IMG/VR virus record: IMGVR_UViG_3300025108_000176
Span: 1-35,919 of that record
Direction: 5' to 3' (one strand)
Source: a virus
Length of the DNA stretch: 35,919 nt
The position numbers and the translations under genes are program-made. Shown piece by piece: positions 22,631-29,600 of this stretch. Below the pieces are notes generated by a model. The model did no database searches. It was not told the origin of the DNA and saw nothing but the letters and a program-made list of their open reading frames with translations. Within the stretch, counting starts at the first letter, position 1, and every line of letters begins with the position of its first letter.

Positions 22631-23017
22631 TTATTCTTTCTTTTTGTTTTCGTTTTTTTCTTTTTTCGCTACGACAAAGCTCGATTCACGAACTAGTCGA
22701 AAGTGGTCTTGTGCGCTAGTTGTCACCATCCAACTACAATTGTTTTTACGGTGTGCAACTGCGCTAATTTCATCTTCGTTTGAGTCTCGTTGAGATTGAG
22801 ATAAAGCATCCTGGAGGTTCAGCTTTTCAACACGTTTGACCTCGTAATGGATCAGTAGATCTGGGCAGATAACATCAGGCGCAGATTCACCAGTGAAGTG
22901 ATTTTTCCCAGAGTGTTGCGCCCCTCTAAAGGCGTGAAAACCTTCAGCAATCAGAACCTTGCTCCATTCAAGTTCACCTCGTTTGCCCTTATTTCTGCTG
23001 TTTATTTTTGGAGGCAT
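22631..23017 (-). CDS. Holliday-junction-resolvase-like (PD-(D/E)XK) nuclease
   Basis: The start ATG 23017 gives 128 aa. The motif order is that of archaeal-type or phage resolvases: NKGKRGELEWSKVLIAEGFHAFRGAQHSG, with Glu15, then SAPDVICPDLLIHYEVKRVEKLNL, with Asp48, Glu59 and Lys61. The enzyme class cuts branched DNA during recombination or before packaging. The C-terminus is a run of Lys/Glu/Asn (KKEKNENKKKE). It overlaps the RHH gene by 29 nt, and the OB-fold gene follows 4 nt later. Confidence 0.75.
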   Translation of the reverse strand: MPPKINSRNKGKRGELEWSKVLIAEGFHAFRGAQHSGKNHFTGESAPDVICPDLLIHYEVKRVEKLNLQDALSQSQRDSNEDEISAVAHRKNNCSWMVTTSAQDHFRLVRESSFVVAKKEKNENKKKE

Positions 23018-23180
23018 AATCGAGCAGCATGTAGGGATCATCCTTAACCTTGTCGATGGCATAGGTCAGGAGTAAGCGTGATGTCTCACTCAGTGAGTGA
23101 AGTATGCGACCGGAAACTCTTTCGAGATCTCGCCTTTGTGGTGCAGTCATTCGAACTGCTGTGTAATGTTCTTTTTTCAT
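22989..23180 (-). CDS. Ribbon-helix-helix DNA-binding protein 1 (63 aa)
   Basis: ATG 23180 gives a compact protein: a beta strand (YTAVRMTAPQ), a first helix (RRDLERVSGRILH) and a second helix (SLSETSRLLLTYAIDKV), the Arc/MetJ/CopG layout. RHH dimers recognise short dyads with their beta strands. Two copies of the 13-bp dyad (23191-23203, 23209-23221) sit directly upstream, 18 bp apart centre to centre, which is right for cooperative binding of two dimers. This suggests autoregulation. The gene heads an operon with the resolvase-like, OB-fold and RecB-like genes. A longer start at 23198 would overlap the operator. Confidence 0.7.
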   Translation of the reverse strand: MKKEHYTAVRMTAPQRRDLERVSGRILHSLSETSRLLLTYAIDKVKDDPYMLLDYASKNKQQK

Positions 23181-23190
23181 AGTTGTTATG

Positions 23191-23203
23191 GGTGCCATAC
23201 ACC
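23191..23203. promoter_or_regulatory. 13-bp operator-like dyad, copy 3
   Basis: GGTGCCATACACC, perfect arms, identical to the copy at 25915. It lies 11 bp upstream of the RHH-1 start codon. Confidence 0.7.
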
Positions 23204-23208
23204 TTATG

Positions 23209-23221
23209 GATGCAATACACC
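23209..23221. promoter_or_regulatory. 13-bp operator-like dyad, copy 4
   Basis: GATGCAATACACC, one base from the consensus arm, in tandem with copy 3 (18 bp centre to centre). Confidence 0.6.
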
Positions 23222-23227
23222 CTTTTT

Positions 23228-23260
23228 AAAAAAAACAGCATGTCCTTCAGGGGATCATGC
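23228..23260 (-). terminator. Intrinsic terminator after the 101-aa membrane protein gene
   Basis: On the minus strand GCATG/CATGC plus TCC/GGA form an 8-bp stem with one bulged base and a 6-nt loop, followed by TG and eight T residues. It separates the operon of RHH-2 from that of RHH-1. Confidence 0.85.
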
Positions 23261-23267
23261 CTTTGTT

Positions 23268-23573
23268 TTAAATATTGTGATCTTTAATTTCGGAAAGTAT
23301 GTCCTTTAAGACTGACAAACATTTATGGTTCGGCTGAACGTTTTTTTCCGCAACCGTAGTAAGTGCGTGATTTGCTTTCATCGATTCCCTCAAGTCGCAA
23401 ACCTGTATCGAAAGAGAAATTACAGCCAGACCTAGAATAGCGATAATGTATCTCTCAATGCTTATTGTTCTGAGATTAATTGTTTTAACCGACCTGTTAG
23501 CTCTCTGTTGGCTCAATTCGCGAACCCCCTGTAGCTCGTCCCTCCCTTGTTCTACCTCCCTGTCCCTATTCAT
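23268..23573 (-). CDS. Single-pass membrane protein of unknown function (101 aa)
   Basis: A basic N-terminus (about 1-40, many Arg/Gln/Glu) is followed by one hydrophobic segment, YIIAILGLAVISLSIQVC (about 42-59), and a soluble C-terminal part of 40 residues with two Cys (VCDLRESMKANH, HKCLSVLKDILSEIKDH). This could be an inner-membrane protein with a cytoplasmic N-terminus. It follows RHH-2 after 5 nt and ends in a terminator. In a prophage such a gene could be an exclusion, lysis-control or signalling protein. Nothing in the sequence proves which. Confidence 0.65.
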   Translation of the reverse strand: MNRDREVEQGRDELQGVRELSQQRANRSVKTINLRTISIERYIIAILGLAVISLSIQVCDLRESMKANHALTTVAEKNVQPNHKCLSVLKDILSEIKDHNI

Positions 23574-23578
23574 ATTTT

Positions 23579-23794
23579 CTAAGTTTCTTTCTTTTCGTTT
23601 CTGTTGCTATATTTAGATTCGACATAGTCATTGTAGTCGATGCCCCATAATTCGCATTGGTTCTGGATTGCTTCCTGAATTAAATCGGATACTGGAACGC
23701 CTCGTTTTTCCGCTAGTTTTTTAAGTTCGGAGGCATTTCCCTTTTCAAGCCACAATGTTACAATTTTTTTATTTGGATCTCGTTTTGACGGCAT
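23579..23794 (-). CDS. Ribbon-helix-helix DNA-binding protein 2 (71 aa)
   Basis: A clear RHH protein: strand KKIVTLWLEKGN (9-20), helix ASELKKLAEKRGV, helix VSDLIQEAIQNQCELWG, then a polar tail with several Glu/Lys. It lies downstream of a promoter-like region (TTGACA at 23855-23850) and a partial dyad copy (23829-23841). Together with RHH-1 it is one of the candidate regulators of the 13-bp dyads. It is encoded between the integrase and the membrane protein, the place where phages keep their control proteins. Confidence 0.8.
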   Translation of the reverse strand: MPSKRDPNKKIVTLWLEKGNASELKKLAEKRGVPVSDLIQEAIQNQCELWGIDYNDYVESKYSNRNEKKET

Positions 23795-23828
23795 TTTGTT
23801 ATTGTCTATGGTTTGGTTGCTCCCACAT

Positions 23829-23841
23829 GTGACAATACACC
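23829..23841. promoter_or_regulatory. 13-bp operator-like dyad, copy 5, with a TTGACA element
   Basis: GTGACAATACACC, right arm perfect and left arm degenerate. TTGACA (23855-23850, minus strand) lies 8 bases upstream, with TCACAT at 17-nt spacing as a weak -10. It precedes the RHH-2 gene. Confidence 0.5.
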
Positions 23842-23873
23842 CTCTGGGTTGTCAACGTTTTATACTTCATTCG

Positions 23874-23894
23874 CTAGGACAAAGACTGTCCTAG
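23874..23894. other. Perfect inverted repeat at the integrase stop codon
   Basis: CTAGGACA and TGTCCTAG flank a 5-nt loop. The TAG stop of the integrase is the left end of the repeat. No T run follows, so it is not a standard terminator. An mRNA-stability or retroregulation hairpin is possible. Confidence 0.6.
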
Positions 23895-25157
23895 GGGATC
23901 GATTACTACATTTTTCTTAACCCTGGTTGGATCAAAATAATGTCGAGATGTTGTTAGTGGATCAGAGTGACCTGCGTATGCCTGTGCGGTCACAACTGAT
24001 CCGGTAAGGTGTGCCACACTGGTCACAAACTCTCCTCTGAGGTGGTGTGTGGGTTTTTTAAACGATTCCACATCTGCACCAACTTTGTCTAAAGCATTCC
24101 TCCATTCCCGTCTGTATGCTTCATCAAATCCTGAGTGGGTCTTGCAAGATCCCTTGATGTGCAAGATGGGTTCGTCAGGTCGATCAGTTTCCTTTTCACT
24201 TCTGATCTTTGCTGCAAGCCAATTAGGAATCGGAACCATCCTGGAATTGCTTGACTTGCTGCTCCACCCTTCAAGCCTTGCTTCATCAGTCTGCCAGAGA
24301 GACGTATGAGTCACGTTTATGAACCACTGATCATCTTGTTTGACCAACCACTCATGACGAGAGTTGATAATCTCTGACTTGCGAAGCCCACAGCATCTGG
24401 CAAGCCAATAGCGCACGTAAATATTCCAGTGCATGCGTTGTTTTGTAATGCGTGTGAAACTGTCTGTGTCATTATAGTGTAGGTCTAGTTTTTGCATGAT
24501 GTCCTTGTCTGCTGCCTTAAATCGCTTGTGTTCCAGCTTCTTTAGTTTTGCATTTCGAATAGTTGCGATTGCAGAATGATCCAGCTCAAGATCTGAATAG
24601 CAGGTTTCTGCCAGTTCAGGTTTCAGCAAGGATTTAAAATTCCGCAAAGTCCTGTTAAAAGTTCCTGCTGCTTTCTGATATTCATCCCCCTGCTGAATGA
24701 CAGTTTGGTTTTGAATAAATAGTTTTGCCTTAAACTTGCCGATGGGCTTGCTTAACCCATTTATTTTTTCGGCAAAATCTGACAGGCGAATCCGATTCAA
24801 CTGCTTTGTGCCACAGAGTTTTTCTGCTGCCCAGCGGATCTGCTTTGAATGCTGGAACTCGATTGGTTTACCTTTGGCGTTTTCAATTTCGCCTCTCTGT
24901 GTGGCTTGCCAATGCCGATCGCACAGCATTCCAATTGATACATCTTTGGGTGCAGAGGTTTCAGGCTGAGACTCAAAGATCCTGTTTGCTGCGATCGCCA
25001 GTGCCTCATCCTTGCTGCTGGTCTTTGCTGCAATCTTTTTGTCAGATCCCTGAGAACGATAATACCAATTACCGTTTCTTGCGGTAAGCAGCACAGTTGC
25101 TGCAAGTGATCCCTTGCGGATCTCAAACTTGTTTTTCGATATATTCCTGATTTTCAT
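23874..25157 (-). CDS. int: Tyrosine-family site-specific integrase
   Basis: 427 aa with the catalytic set of the family: Arg259 in GLRKSE, His371-x-x-Arg374 in HHLRGE, His397 in AGHSDP and the nucleophile Tyr407 in SRHYF. The N-terminal 65 residues (RKGSLAATVLLTARNGNWYYRSQG) fit an arm-binding domain with a three-stranded sheet. A core-binding domain lies around 75-230. The region between, with DSFTRITKQRMHWNIYVRYWLARCC, carries the core helices. The HHLRGE form, with Gly after Arg where the usual form has a second Arg, is a variant. It integrates the phage at a host attB, and the nearest attP candidate is the tRNA-like site 26039-26079 about 0.9 kb upstream. It is coupled to the SleB-like gene by ATGA. 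Confidence 0.9.
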   Translation of the reverse strand: MKIRNISKNKFEIRKGSLAATVLLTARNGNWYYRSQGSDKKIAAKTSSKDEALAIAANRIFESQPETSAPKDVSIGMLCDRHWQATQRGEIENAKGKPIEFQHSKQIRWAAEKLCGTKQLNRIRLSDFAEKINGLSKPIGKFKAKLFIQNQTVIQQGDEYQKAAGTFNRTLRNFKSLLKPELAETCYSDLELDHSAIATIRNAKLKKLEHKRFKAADKDIMQKLDLHYNDTDSFTRITKQRMHWNIYVRYWLARCCGLRKSEIINSRHEWLVKQDDQWFINVTHTSLWQTDEARLEGWSSKSSNSRMVPIPNWLAAKIRSEKETDRPDEPILHIKGSCKTHSGFDEAYRREWRNALDKVGADVESFKKPTHHLRGEFVTSVAHLTGSVVTAQAYAGHSDPLTTSRHYFDPTRVKKNVVIDPLGQSLS

Positions 25158-25582
25158 AGTCTGTAGAAAATGTGGTTCTGAATTTTATAAAGAGGTTTTT
25201 TGCCTTTAGACCAATACGGAGAAACATACTCCGCATGATAATGGTTTGCGTATTTCATCGCAGTGAGGTCAACGAGGTGTGCGTGATCCTGTAACCAGAT
25301 AGCAAACTTTGCTTGCTTAGTTTTAAGCAACGGAAGCAATTGCTTATAGGTTTTGCCGTTCCAACACGAGAACTGCTTTCTCTCTAAGCAGACATCTTTC
25401 ATCGAGAGATTGCGCTCAAGGCTTCGCTGCACTATTACTGCCATCACTGCACTCTGACCGATCTCACCTTCACCCCTTGCCTCTGCAAGGATGGTGAGCG
25501 CAACTGTGTAATCCTTCGCTTGTGCTGCTGTGCAGATCAGAAGGGTGAAATACACCATAAGATTTTTTTTTGAAAAAATCAT
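25154..25582 (-). CDS. Exported SleB-like cell wall hydrolase
   Basis: 142 aa. The first 22 residues form a signal peptide, NLMVYFTLLICTAAQA, with a plausible AQA cleavage site. The mature part is a SleB/Hydrolase_2 domain: ALTILAEARGEGEIGQSAVMAVIVQRSL, with the putative catalytic Glu34 (and Glu38), then QFSCWNG and the family end HYHAEYVSPYW and KIQNHIFYR. Enzymes of this family cut peptidoglycan. It overlaps the integrase start by 4 nt (ATGA), so integrase and hydrolase are made from one transcript, which is unusual. The standard lysis genes lie far away at 6290-7057, and no other endolysin is visible in the window. A dyad copy (25544-25556) is inside its N-terminal coding region. A second ATG at 25558 abuts it. 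Confidence 0.85.
   Translation of the reverse strand: MIFSKKNLMVYFTLLICTAAQAKDYTVALTILAEARGEGEIGQSAVMAVIVQRSLERNLSMKDVCLERKQFSCWNGKTYKQLLPLLKTKQAKFAIWLQDHAHLVDLTAMKYANHYHAEYVSPYWSKGKKPLYKIQNHIFYRL
25544..25556. promoter_or_regulatory. 13-bp operator-like dyad, copy 6, inside a coding region
   Basis: GGTGAAATACACC, perfect GGTG/CACC arms, in the signal-peptide coding part of the SleB-like gene, about 27 nt after its ATG. Confidence 0.45.
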
Positions 25583-25585
25583 GTC

Positions 25586-25843
25586 CTATGCCTCCACTGC
25601 GAAGTTAGAAATTGCCTCATCGATAATGGATCTCATCGCTTTTGATTTGTATGCGCCCCTGGCCTGAAACAATGAAGTGAACCTACGTCCTTGCCCCTTC
25701 CAGGCTTTATGACTTGCGTTGTGAGTGCAGACGGTTACCGCAAATGGTGAGATGAAAACGCTTCCTGTCACCTTACCCACAGTTGCTTCAAGCCACTTGT
25801 GATCCTTTTTGTTTTCGATTTCGTTTATTACTAGTGTAGTCAT
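25586..25843 (-). CDS. Hypothetical protein leading the integrase operon (85 aa)
   Basis: Start ATG 25843 is the first usable codon after the terminator and attP region. A longer frame through the tRNA half is rejected. MTTLVINEIENKKDHKWLEATVGKVTGSVFISPFAVTVCTHNASHKAWKGQGRRF suggests a beta-rich small protein, then helix AYKSKAMRSIIDEAISNF. The Trp-Lys-Gly-Gln-Gly-Arg-Arg stretch is basic and could contact nucleic acid. It is the first gene after two dyads (25880, 25915), and the SleB-like gene starts 3 nt after its stop. Its position next to the integrase fits an excisionase or a small immunity-region factor, but it has no HTH and I cannot assign it. Confidence 0.6.
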   Translation of the reverse strand: MTTLVINEIENKKDHKWLEATVGKVTGSVFISPFAVTVCTHNASHKAWKGQGRRFTSLFQARGAYKSKAMRSIIDEAISNFAVEA

Positions 25844-25879
25844 TCTGTGTATTTCTATGGTTTGTTTTACGTTTGGGAG

Positions 25880-25892
25880 GGTGTATGTCTCC
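25880..25892. promoter_or_regulatory. 13-bp operator-like dyad, copy 7, in reverse orientation
   Basis: GGTGTATGTCTCC on the plus strand. This matches the reverse-complement form GGTGTATGGCACC at 11 of 13 positions. It sits 35 bp from copy 8 in the leader of the integrase operon. Confidence 0.5.
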
Positions 25893-25914
25893 CTGATGGA
25901 TATACATTCGCATA

Positions 25915-25927
25915 GGTGCCATACACC
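25915..25927. promoter_or_regulatory. 13-bp operator-like dyad, copy 8, with TTGACG
   Basis: GGTGCCATACACC, identical to copy 3. On the minus strand TTGACG (25932-25927) overlaps its end, the same hexamer as at copy 1. No good -10 box at 17-18 nt. Confidence 0.65.
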
Positions 25928-25950
25928 GTCAAACTTTTTTGTAAGTTTTT

Positions 25951-25991
25951 TTGTGCAATGCTGTGCAGAAGGGGATGAAAACCTGTGCAGA
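25951..25991. repeat. Left cluster of CTGTGCA direct repeats (candidate arm-type sites)
   Basis: TTGTGCAAT at 25951-25959, then CTGTGCAGAA at 25961-25970 and again at 25983-25992. The steps are 10 and 22 bp, close to whole helical turns. The cluster is 48-128 bp from the tRNA-like core. Confidence 0.6.
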
Positions 25992-26023
25992 AATAAAAAC
26001 ACCCCTGTGTTTGCAGGGGTTTT
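25992..26023 (-). terminator. Bidirectional intrinsic terminator at the edge of the attP block
   Basis: ACCCCTG and CAGGGGT form a 7-bp stem with a 6-nt loop. TGTTTTTATTT follows on the minus strand and TTTT on the plus strand. It would stop late transcripts before the integrase operon. Confidence 0.8.
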
Positions 26024-26038
26024 CGGGGATTTGTGAAT

Positions 26039-26079
26039 GATTTCAAGTCTTGTGCGTCTGCCAATTTCGCCACACCGGC
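26039..26079 (-). other. 5' half of a class II tRNA gene: attP core candidate
   Basis: Read on the minus strand from 26079: acceptor GCCGGTG, TG, D-arm GCGAAATTGGCAGACGC, A, anticodon-stem strand CAAGA, loop CTTGAAA, then TC. The expected partner TCTTG is not continued (TCATT follows), and no T-arm is found downstream. The D-arm is of the Leu type, while the loop as read gives TGA, so the amino acid identity is uncertain. A tRNA fragment beside an integrase gene is the usual form of an attP core. Here the phage carries the 5' half, so it would restore the 5' end of the host gene on integration. Confidence 0.65.
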
Positions 26080-26094
26080 ATGACATTTCACACT

Positions 26095-26192
26095 GTAGCG
26101 TTTACCTTCGCTACTCATGTAACACATACTAGTGCTGTATGTTGTGTGCTTTAAAGTCATACTGTTAATGGGGATCAGGCTAGTCGTAGCCT
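26095..26192. other. Three dyads in the attP-adjacent non-coding block
   Basis: GTAGCG/CGCTAC (26095-26114, 8-nt loop), ACACATAC against GTATGTTGTGT with one extra base (about 26122-26148), and CAGGCTA/TAGCCTG with a 4-nt loop (26176-26193). They may be binding sites for an excisionase or host factor, or RNA hairpins. No gene is seen between 25844 and 26241. Confidence 0.45.
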
Positions 26193-26220
26193 GTGGGGAA
26201 GATCAAGGAAAATCAGGTAT

Positions 26221-26243
26221 TTCTGTGCAAATTCTGTGCAATC
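26221..26243. repeat. Right pair of CTGTGCA repeats (candidate arm-type sites)
   Basis: CTGTGCAAA (26223-26231) and CTGTGCAAT (26234-26242), 11 bp apart, 21 of 23 bases identical to 18892-18914. The pair lies about 142 bp beyond the tRNA-like core, opposite the left cluster. Confidence 0.6.
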
Positions 26244-26436
26244 AATCCTCATCATCGAGGTCTTTTAAATGGTTTAGGGATTGAGATATTAAACTATGTT
26301 GAGTCACTTGCAGGGTGGAAATCAACTCCCCGATCGAAAGTTTTTTTGCATACATTTCGATCAGGTTTTCGAGACCTGAAGCAAAGTCTTCAAAATCCCC
26401 TTCTAACTCTTCTTGTGGATCAATCCTGTTTACCAT
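26242..26436 (-). CDS. Small acidic hypothetical protein (64 aa)
   Basis: Acidic and helical (DPQEELEGDFEDFASGLENLIEMYAKKLSIGELISTLQVTQHSL), ending in LKDLDDED. Overlaps its upstream neighbour by 17 nt in another frame. Last gene of the late transcript before the bidirectional terminator. No recognised family. Confidence 0.6.
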   Translation of the reverse strand: MVNRIDPQEELEGDFEDFASGLENLIEMYAKKLSIGELISTLQVTQHSLISQSLNHLKDLDDED

Positions 26437-26614
26437 CGCGCTCTTCTGCCTCCCTCATGATTCGTTCTCTGTTTTCAAGCATCTCGTCTGCCATACGTAA
26501 CGCTTCCAAAACCGCAGGGCTATATTTTGACGGATCAGGCTTAGTGAATTTTTGAGCCCCACCCACCAGTTCATTGAGATCAATCCCCTCAAAGTCTTTT
26601 GGATCAAGTTTCAT
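26420..26614 (-). CDS. Small acidic hypothetical protein (64 aa)
   Basis: The ATG shares one base with the stop of the 1673-aa gene (TAATG). The sequence MKLDPKDFEGIDLNELVGGAQKFTKPDPSKYSPAVLEALRMADEMLENRERIMREAEERDGKQD starts with a short acidic segment and ends in a long charged helix. It could be a small virion or assembly partner of the large internal protein. Function not known. Confidence 0.65.
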   Translation of the reverse strand: MKLDPKDFEGIDLNELVGGAQKFTKPDPSKYSPAVLEALRMADEMLENRERIMREAEERDGKQD

Positions 26615-29600
26615 TATCTGCTATACGTAACAGGTTTCTCTTCCAGTGTCATTCTTATTTCTCGCACAGACCTCAAGTCATCATGTAAAGCACTTAGTGA
26701 TTTTTGCGCTTGTTGCAGTATTTTCTTTTTAGCAAGTGCGGTTGCTTTGGTTCTCTTCTTTGCAGCATCTGTTTTTGCACTTTCGATTTTGCCTTGAGCC
26801 TTATCAAAGTTTGCTTTCGACTTCACGACCTTTAGCCTTGCTCGTTCAATCCTTTTTCTGACTGACACGATTTTATCAACAATCTCAACTCGACGTTTTC
26901 GGCTTGCCGTTGGCAACTGGACATCTTCCGCAGGAAATTCTAACGAGTTGTAAAAGTCTTCACTCGTCGCACGTAACACAGCATCCTTCAGCTTTAGTGA
27001 TCCATCAGACTCTTGCTGCATCTTGTATAGGTAATCCCTAAAATCACCAAAGTCCTCAACTCTGCTCCAACCCTTCTGCGCCCAATTGCGTTTTTCGGCA
27101 AACCACATCACTGCTTGCAGGTCATCGGGAGTCATGTTGAATTTTTCACCATAGTCTCTGGTAATTTTTTTGGTTGCTGCCTCGAAAGCGTCTTGCCCAA
27201 AATAGAAATCTGCATTCTTAACTCCAGGTTCCGCTGAAGGTTGAATTCTCCAGGGAGCATTGCCTTTTTCGTAACCAATCCTGCGAAGGAATCTTGCTGC
27301 CCAAACATCGATTGTAGCAGTAGTTCTTGTGCCTTTTAAATTGCCGGTAAAGTTGACTGCTTTTGGTGCGTCTGTATCCCTCTCCCAAATACCTTCAACG
27401 ATCTGAAACACACGATCAGTGTGGACTCCATATTTACCTCCATTTTTTCTGACCGGAATTGCACCTGCGTCAAAAAATGCTACATTTAAAATATCTACAG
27501 GAGTAATGCTCTTTGCCTTCTTGCGAGCCTTAGCCACAGACTTCTCATAATCTTTTTTCGATTTAGTTCCTGATTCTGCATCTGCAAACAGTTTGACATA
27601 TCGATTGCGTGCTTTTGCAGACTTCCACTTGTATTCAAAGACAGGTTCTTTATCGACCACCTTTTGGATCTTTTGACCTTTCTTGTCTTTTTTGAGCTTA
27701 CCGTCTTTGAACCTTTCATATACTGGAGTTTCAGACTGCTCAATATATTGTTCTATCAGCGATCCATCCTCAAAAGCCTTAATGGTTTTATCTCTCGCAT
27801 CGACATATTGTTTTAACCCTCCAGACTTCCATCTGTTGAACAGGTCAATCGCATATAAAAAGTTTTGCTCAACACTTGTGTTTGGAGAGGTGCCTCCTAA
27901 GAACTCTAAGAAAATATGTCTGTCAGCGTCATTGGGTATTAGCTTACCAATGTTTTTGGCAACACCGCTATACCACCCAATCGCAGATAGAATGTCAGGA
28001 TCATCCTTCCATTTTCCGAAGTCTTCAGCAAATGCATCTGAGTATTGATCGACTATCTTGTCATATAGCTTCTGCTGATCAGGAGTAAGTTTGTTTCGAT
28101 CATCAAGCTTTGATGTGTTGAGCGATGTAATGATTTCCGCAAGTTCCTTTTTCGCTTTAACTTTATCACCTGCTTCATCAATAATTGATTTGACTAAAGG
28201 TGATCCTAGGAAATCGTAATTCTCTTGCAGGATTTTAGGCTTATCTTTTTTCTCATACTTGATGTTTCCTTTTGAGTCTCTGTCATAATAGATCGGCAAT
28301 GTCTGATCATCACCCCCAGGCACATCACCTTCAGGAATGCTGTTTTGTTCTCTGAAAGTTTGTTCTGATGCATCAGGGATCACATCAGACTTTGCGCCCA
28401 TAAAGGATGACCTTTGCGTAGGCATGCGGTTAAGCTGGACACCTAGATAAGATCCAAAGTTGATCTTCCCGTCATGATCGGAAATAGACAGGTTCTGCAT
28501 TCGATCAAGCCTGAAGGATTTTATAATCCTGTTTCGATCAACCAGTTCTTGAAACATGTTCGGGTTGATCGCTTCCTGATCTTTCTTTTCAAACCCCAGA
28601 AAACGCATGAGCCCATCTCGTTTCTGAGTGACCGTTTGCAGGTCTGCGGTGGTGTCACCCTTCCCACCTAGTGCATCGATCCCAGACTTGCCCTCAGACA
28701 GTCCTGAGAGGTATAGCCAGAGGTCTTGCAGGAACAGTTCACGTATTGGATTGTGTGATAGATCTACGTCCGTATCCTTGCCTCCAAACTTCCTGTAATC
28801 CTGCCTCCAAATATCAAATACTTTCCCTCTTTCCGATTTGAAGTCTGCTTTTTCAAAACGATCCAGGCGTGTCATCAAATCATTCATGTCGATGCCGGTG
28901 ACGCGAAAGTTTCTTCCCGTCTTCGACATCTCAAAAATCATCGGCACCATTTGCCGGTATGACGTAGTGATGTCCGGTGTAATTTTGCCAGTTTCAGTGA
29001 CCTGATTATACACAAACTCAGCTATGAAACCTGAATCAGTTGTGCGACCCTTCATGCGGTCATTTAAACGCATGATTGTGTCTAGCAGGTGAGGAGTGAT
29101 AACTCTTTTAGAAGTAGCAATCATTGCGTCGATCGCTTCTTGTGTGAAGTAATCGCCACCGTAGCTTTCATTTGGATATTCCTGAAACCTCGATAAGTGC
29201 ATGCGACTTTCGCCTGACTGTGCAGAAGAGTCGATTGCCTCTTTTACAATCTTCGCACGTTCATCGTCATGCTTCTGTCTCTGCCTTTTGTTAAGGAATC
29301 TATAGCGTCCATTGCGTATAACTGGATCACCATTTTCATCGCGAATAATGTCAACGGTTGGAAGAAAAGATGACAGTATATCTCGACTGTCCTTTGAGTT
29401 AAGTTTGGCTAGGTTCCATTTGTTTCCGATTACATCGGTAATGGGATCATCTGTTGCCCTGATGTTCTCTCTTTTCTTTTGTAGTATTTCCGAAATGTTT
29501 GAGAAAACCCTACCATCATTAAGTTTAAGAGGTGTGCCGTCTTTGATTAAGCCCATTGACTTAGCCATATTCCGCACTGCATAGAGTCCTAAACTGTTTC

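Noticed and set aside
26039-26079. A functional phage tRNA
   Set aside because: The anticodon stem does not close and no T-arm or acceptor 3' strand follows.
25844-26086. N-terminal extension of the 85-aa gene back to 26086
   Set aside because: It would translate the tRNA half and the terminator. The ATG at 25843 fits the gene better.
25867-26160. A 97-aa open frame across the attP block on the minus strand
   Set aside because: Its AGVAKLADAQDLKS stretch is the translation of the tRNA 5' half, and the frame crosses a terminator and operators. It is a chance frame.
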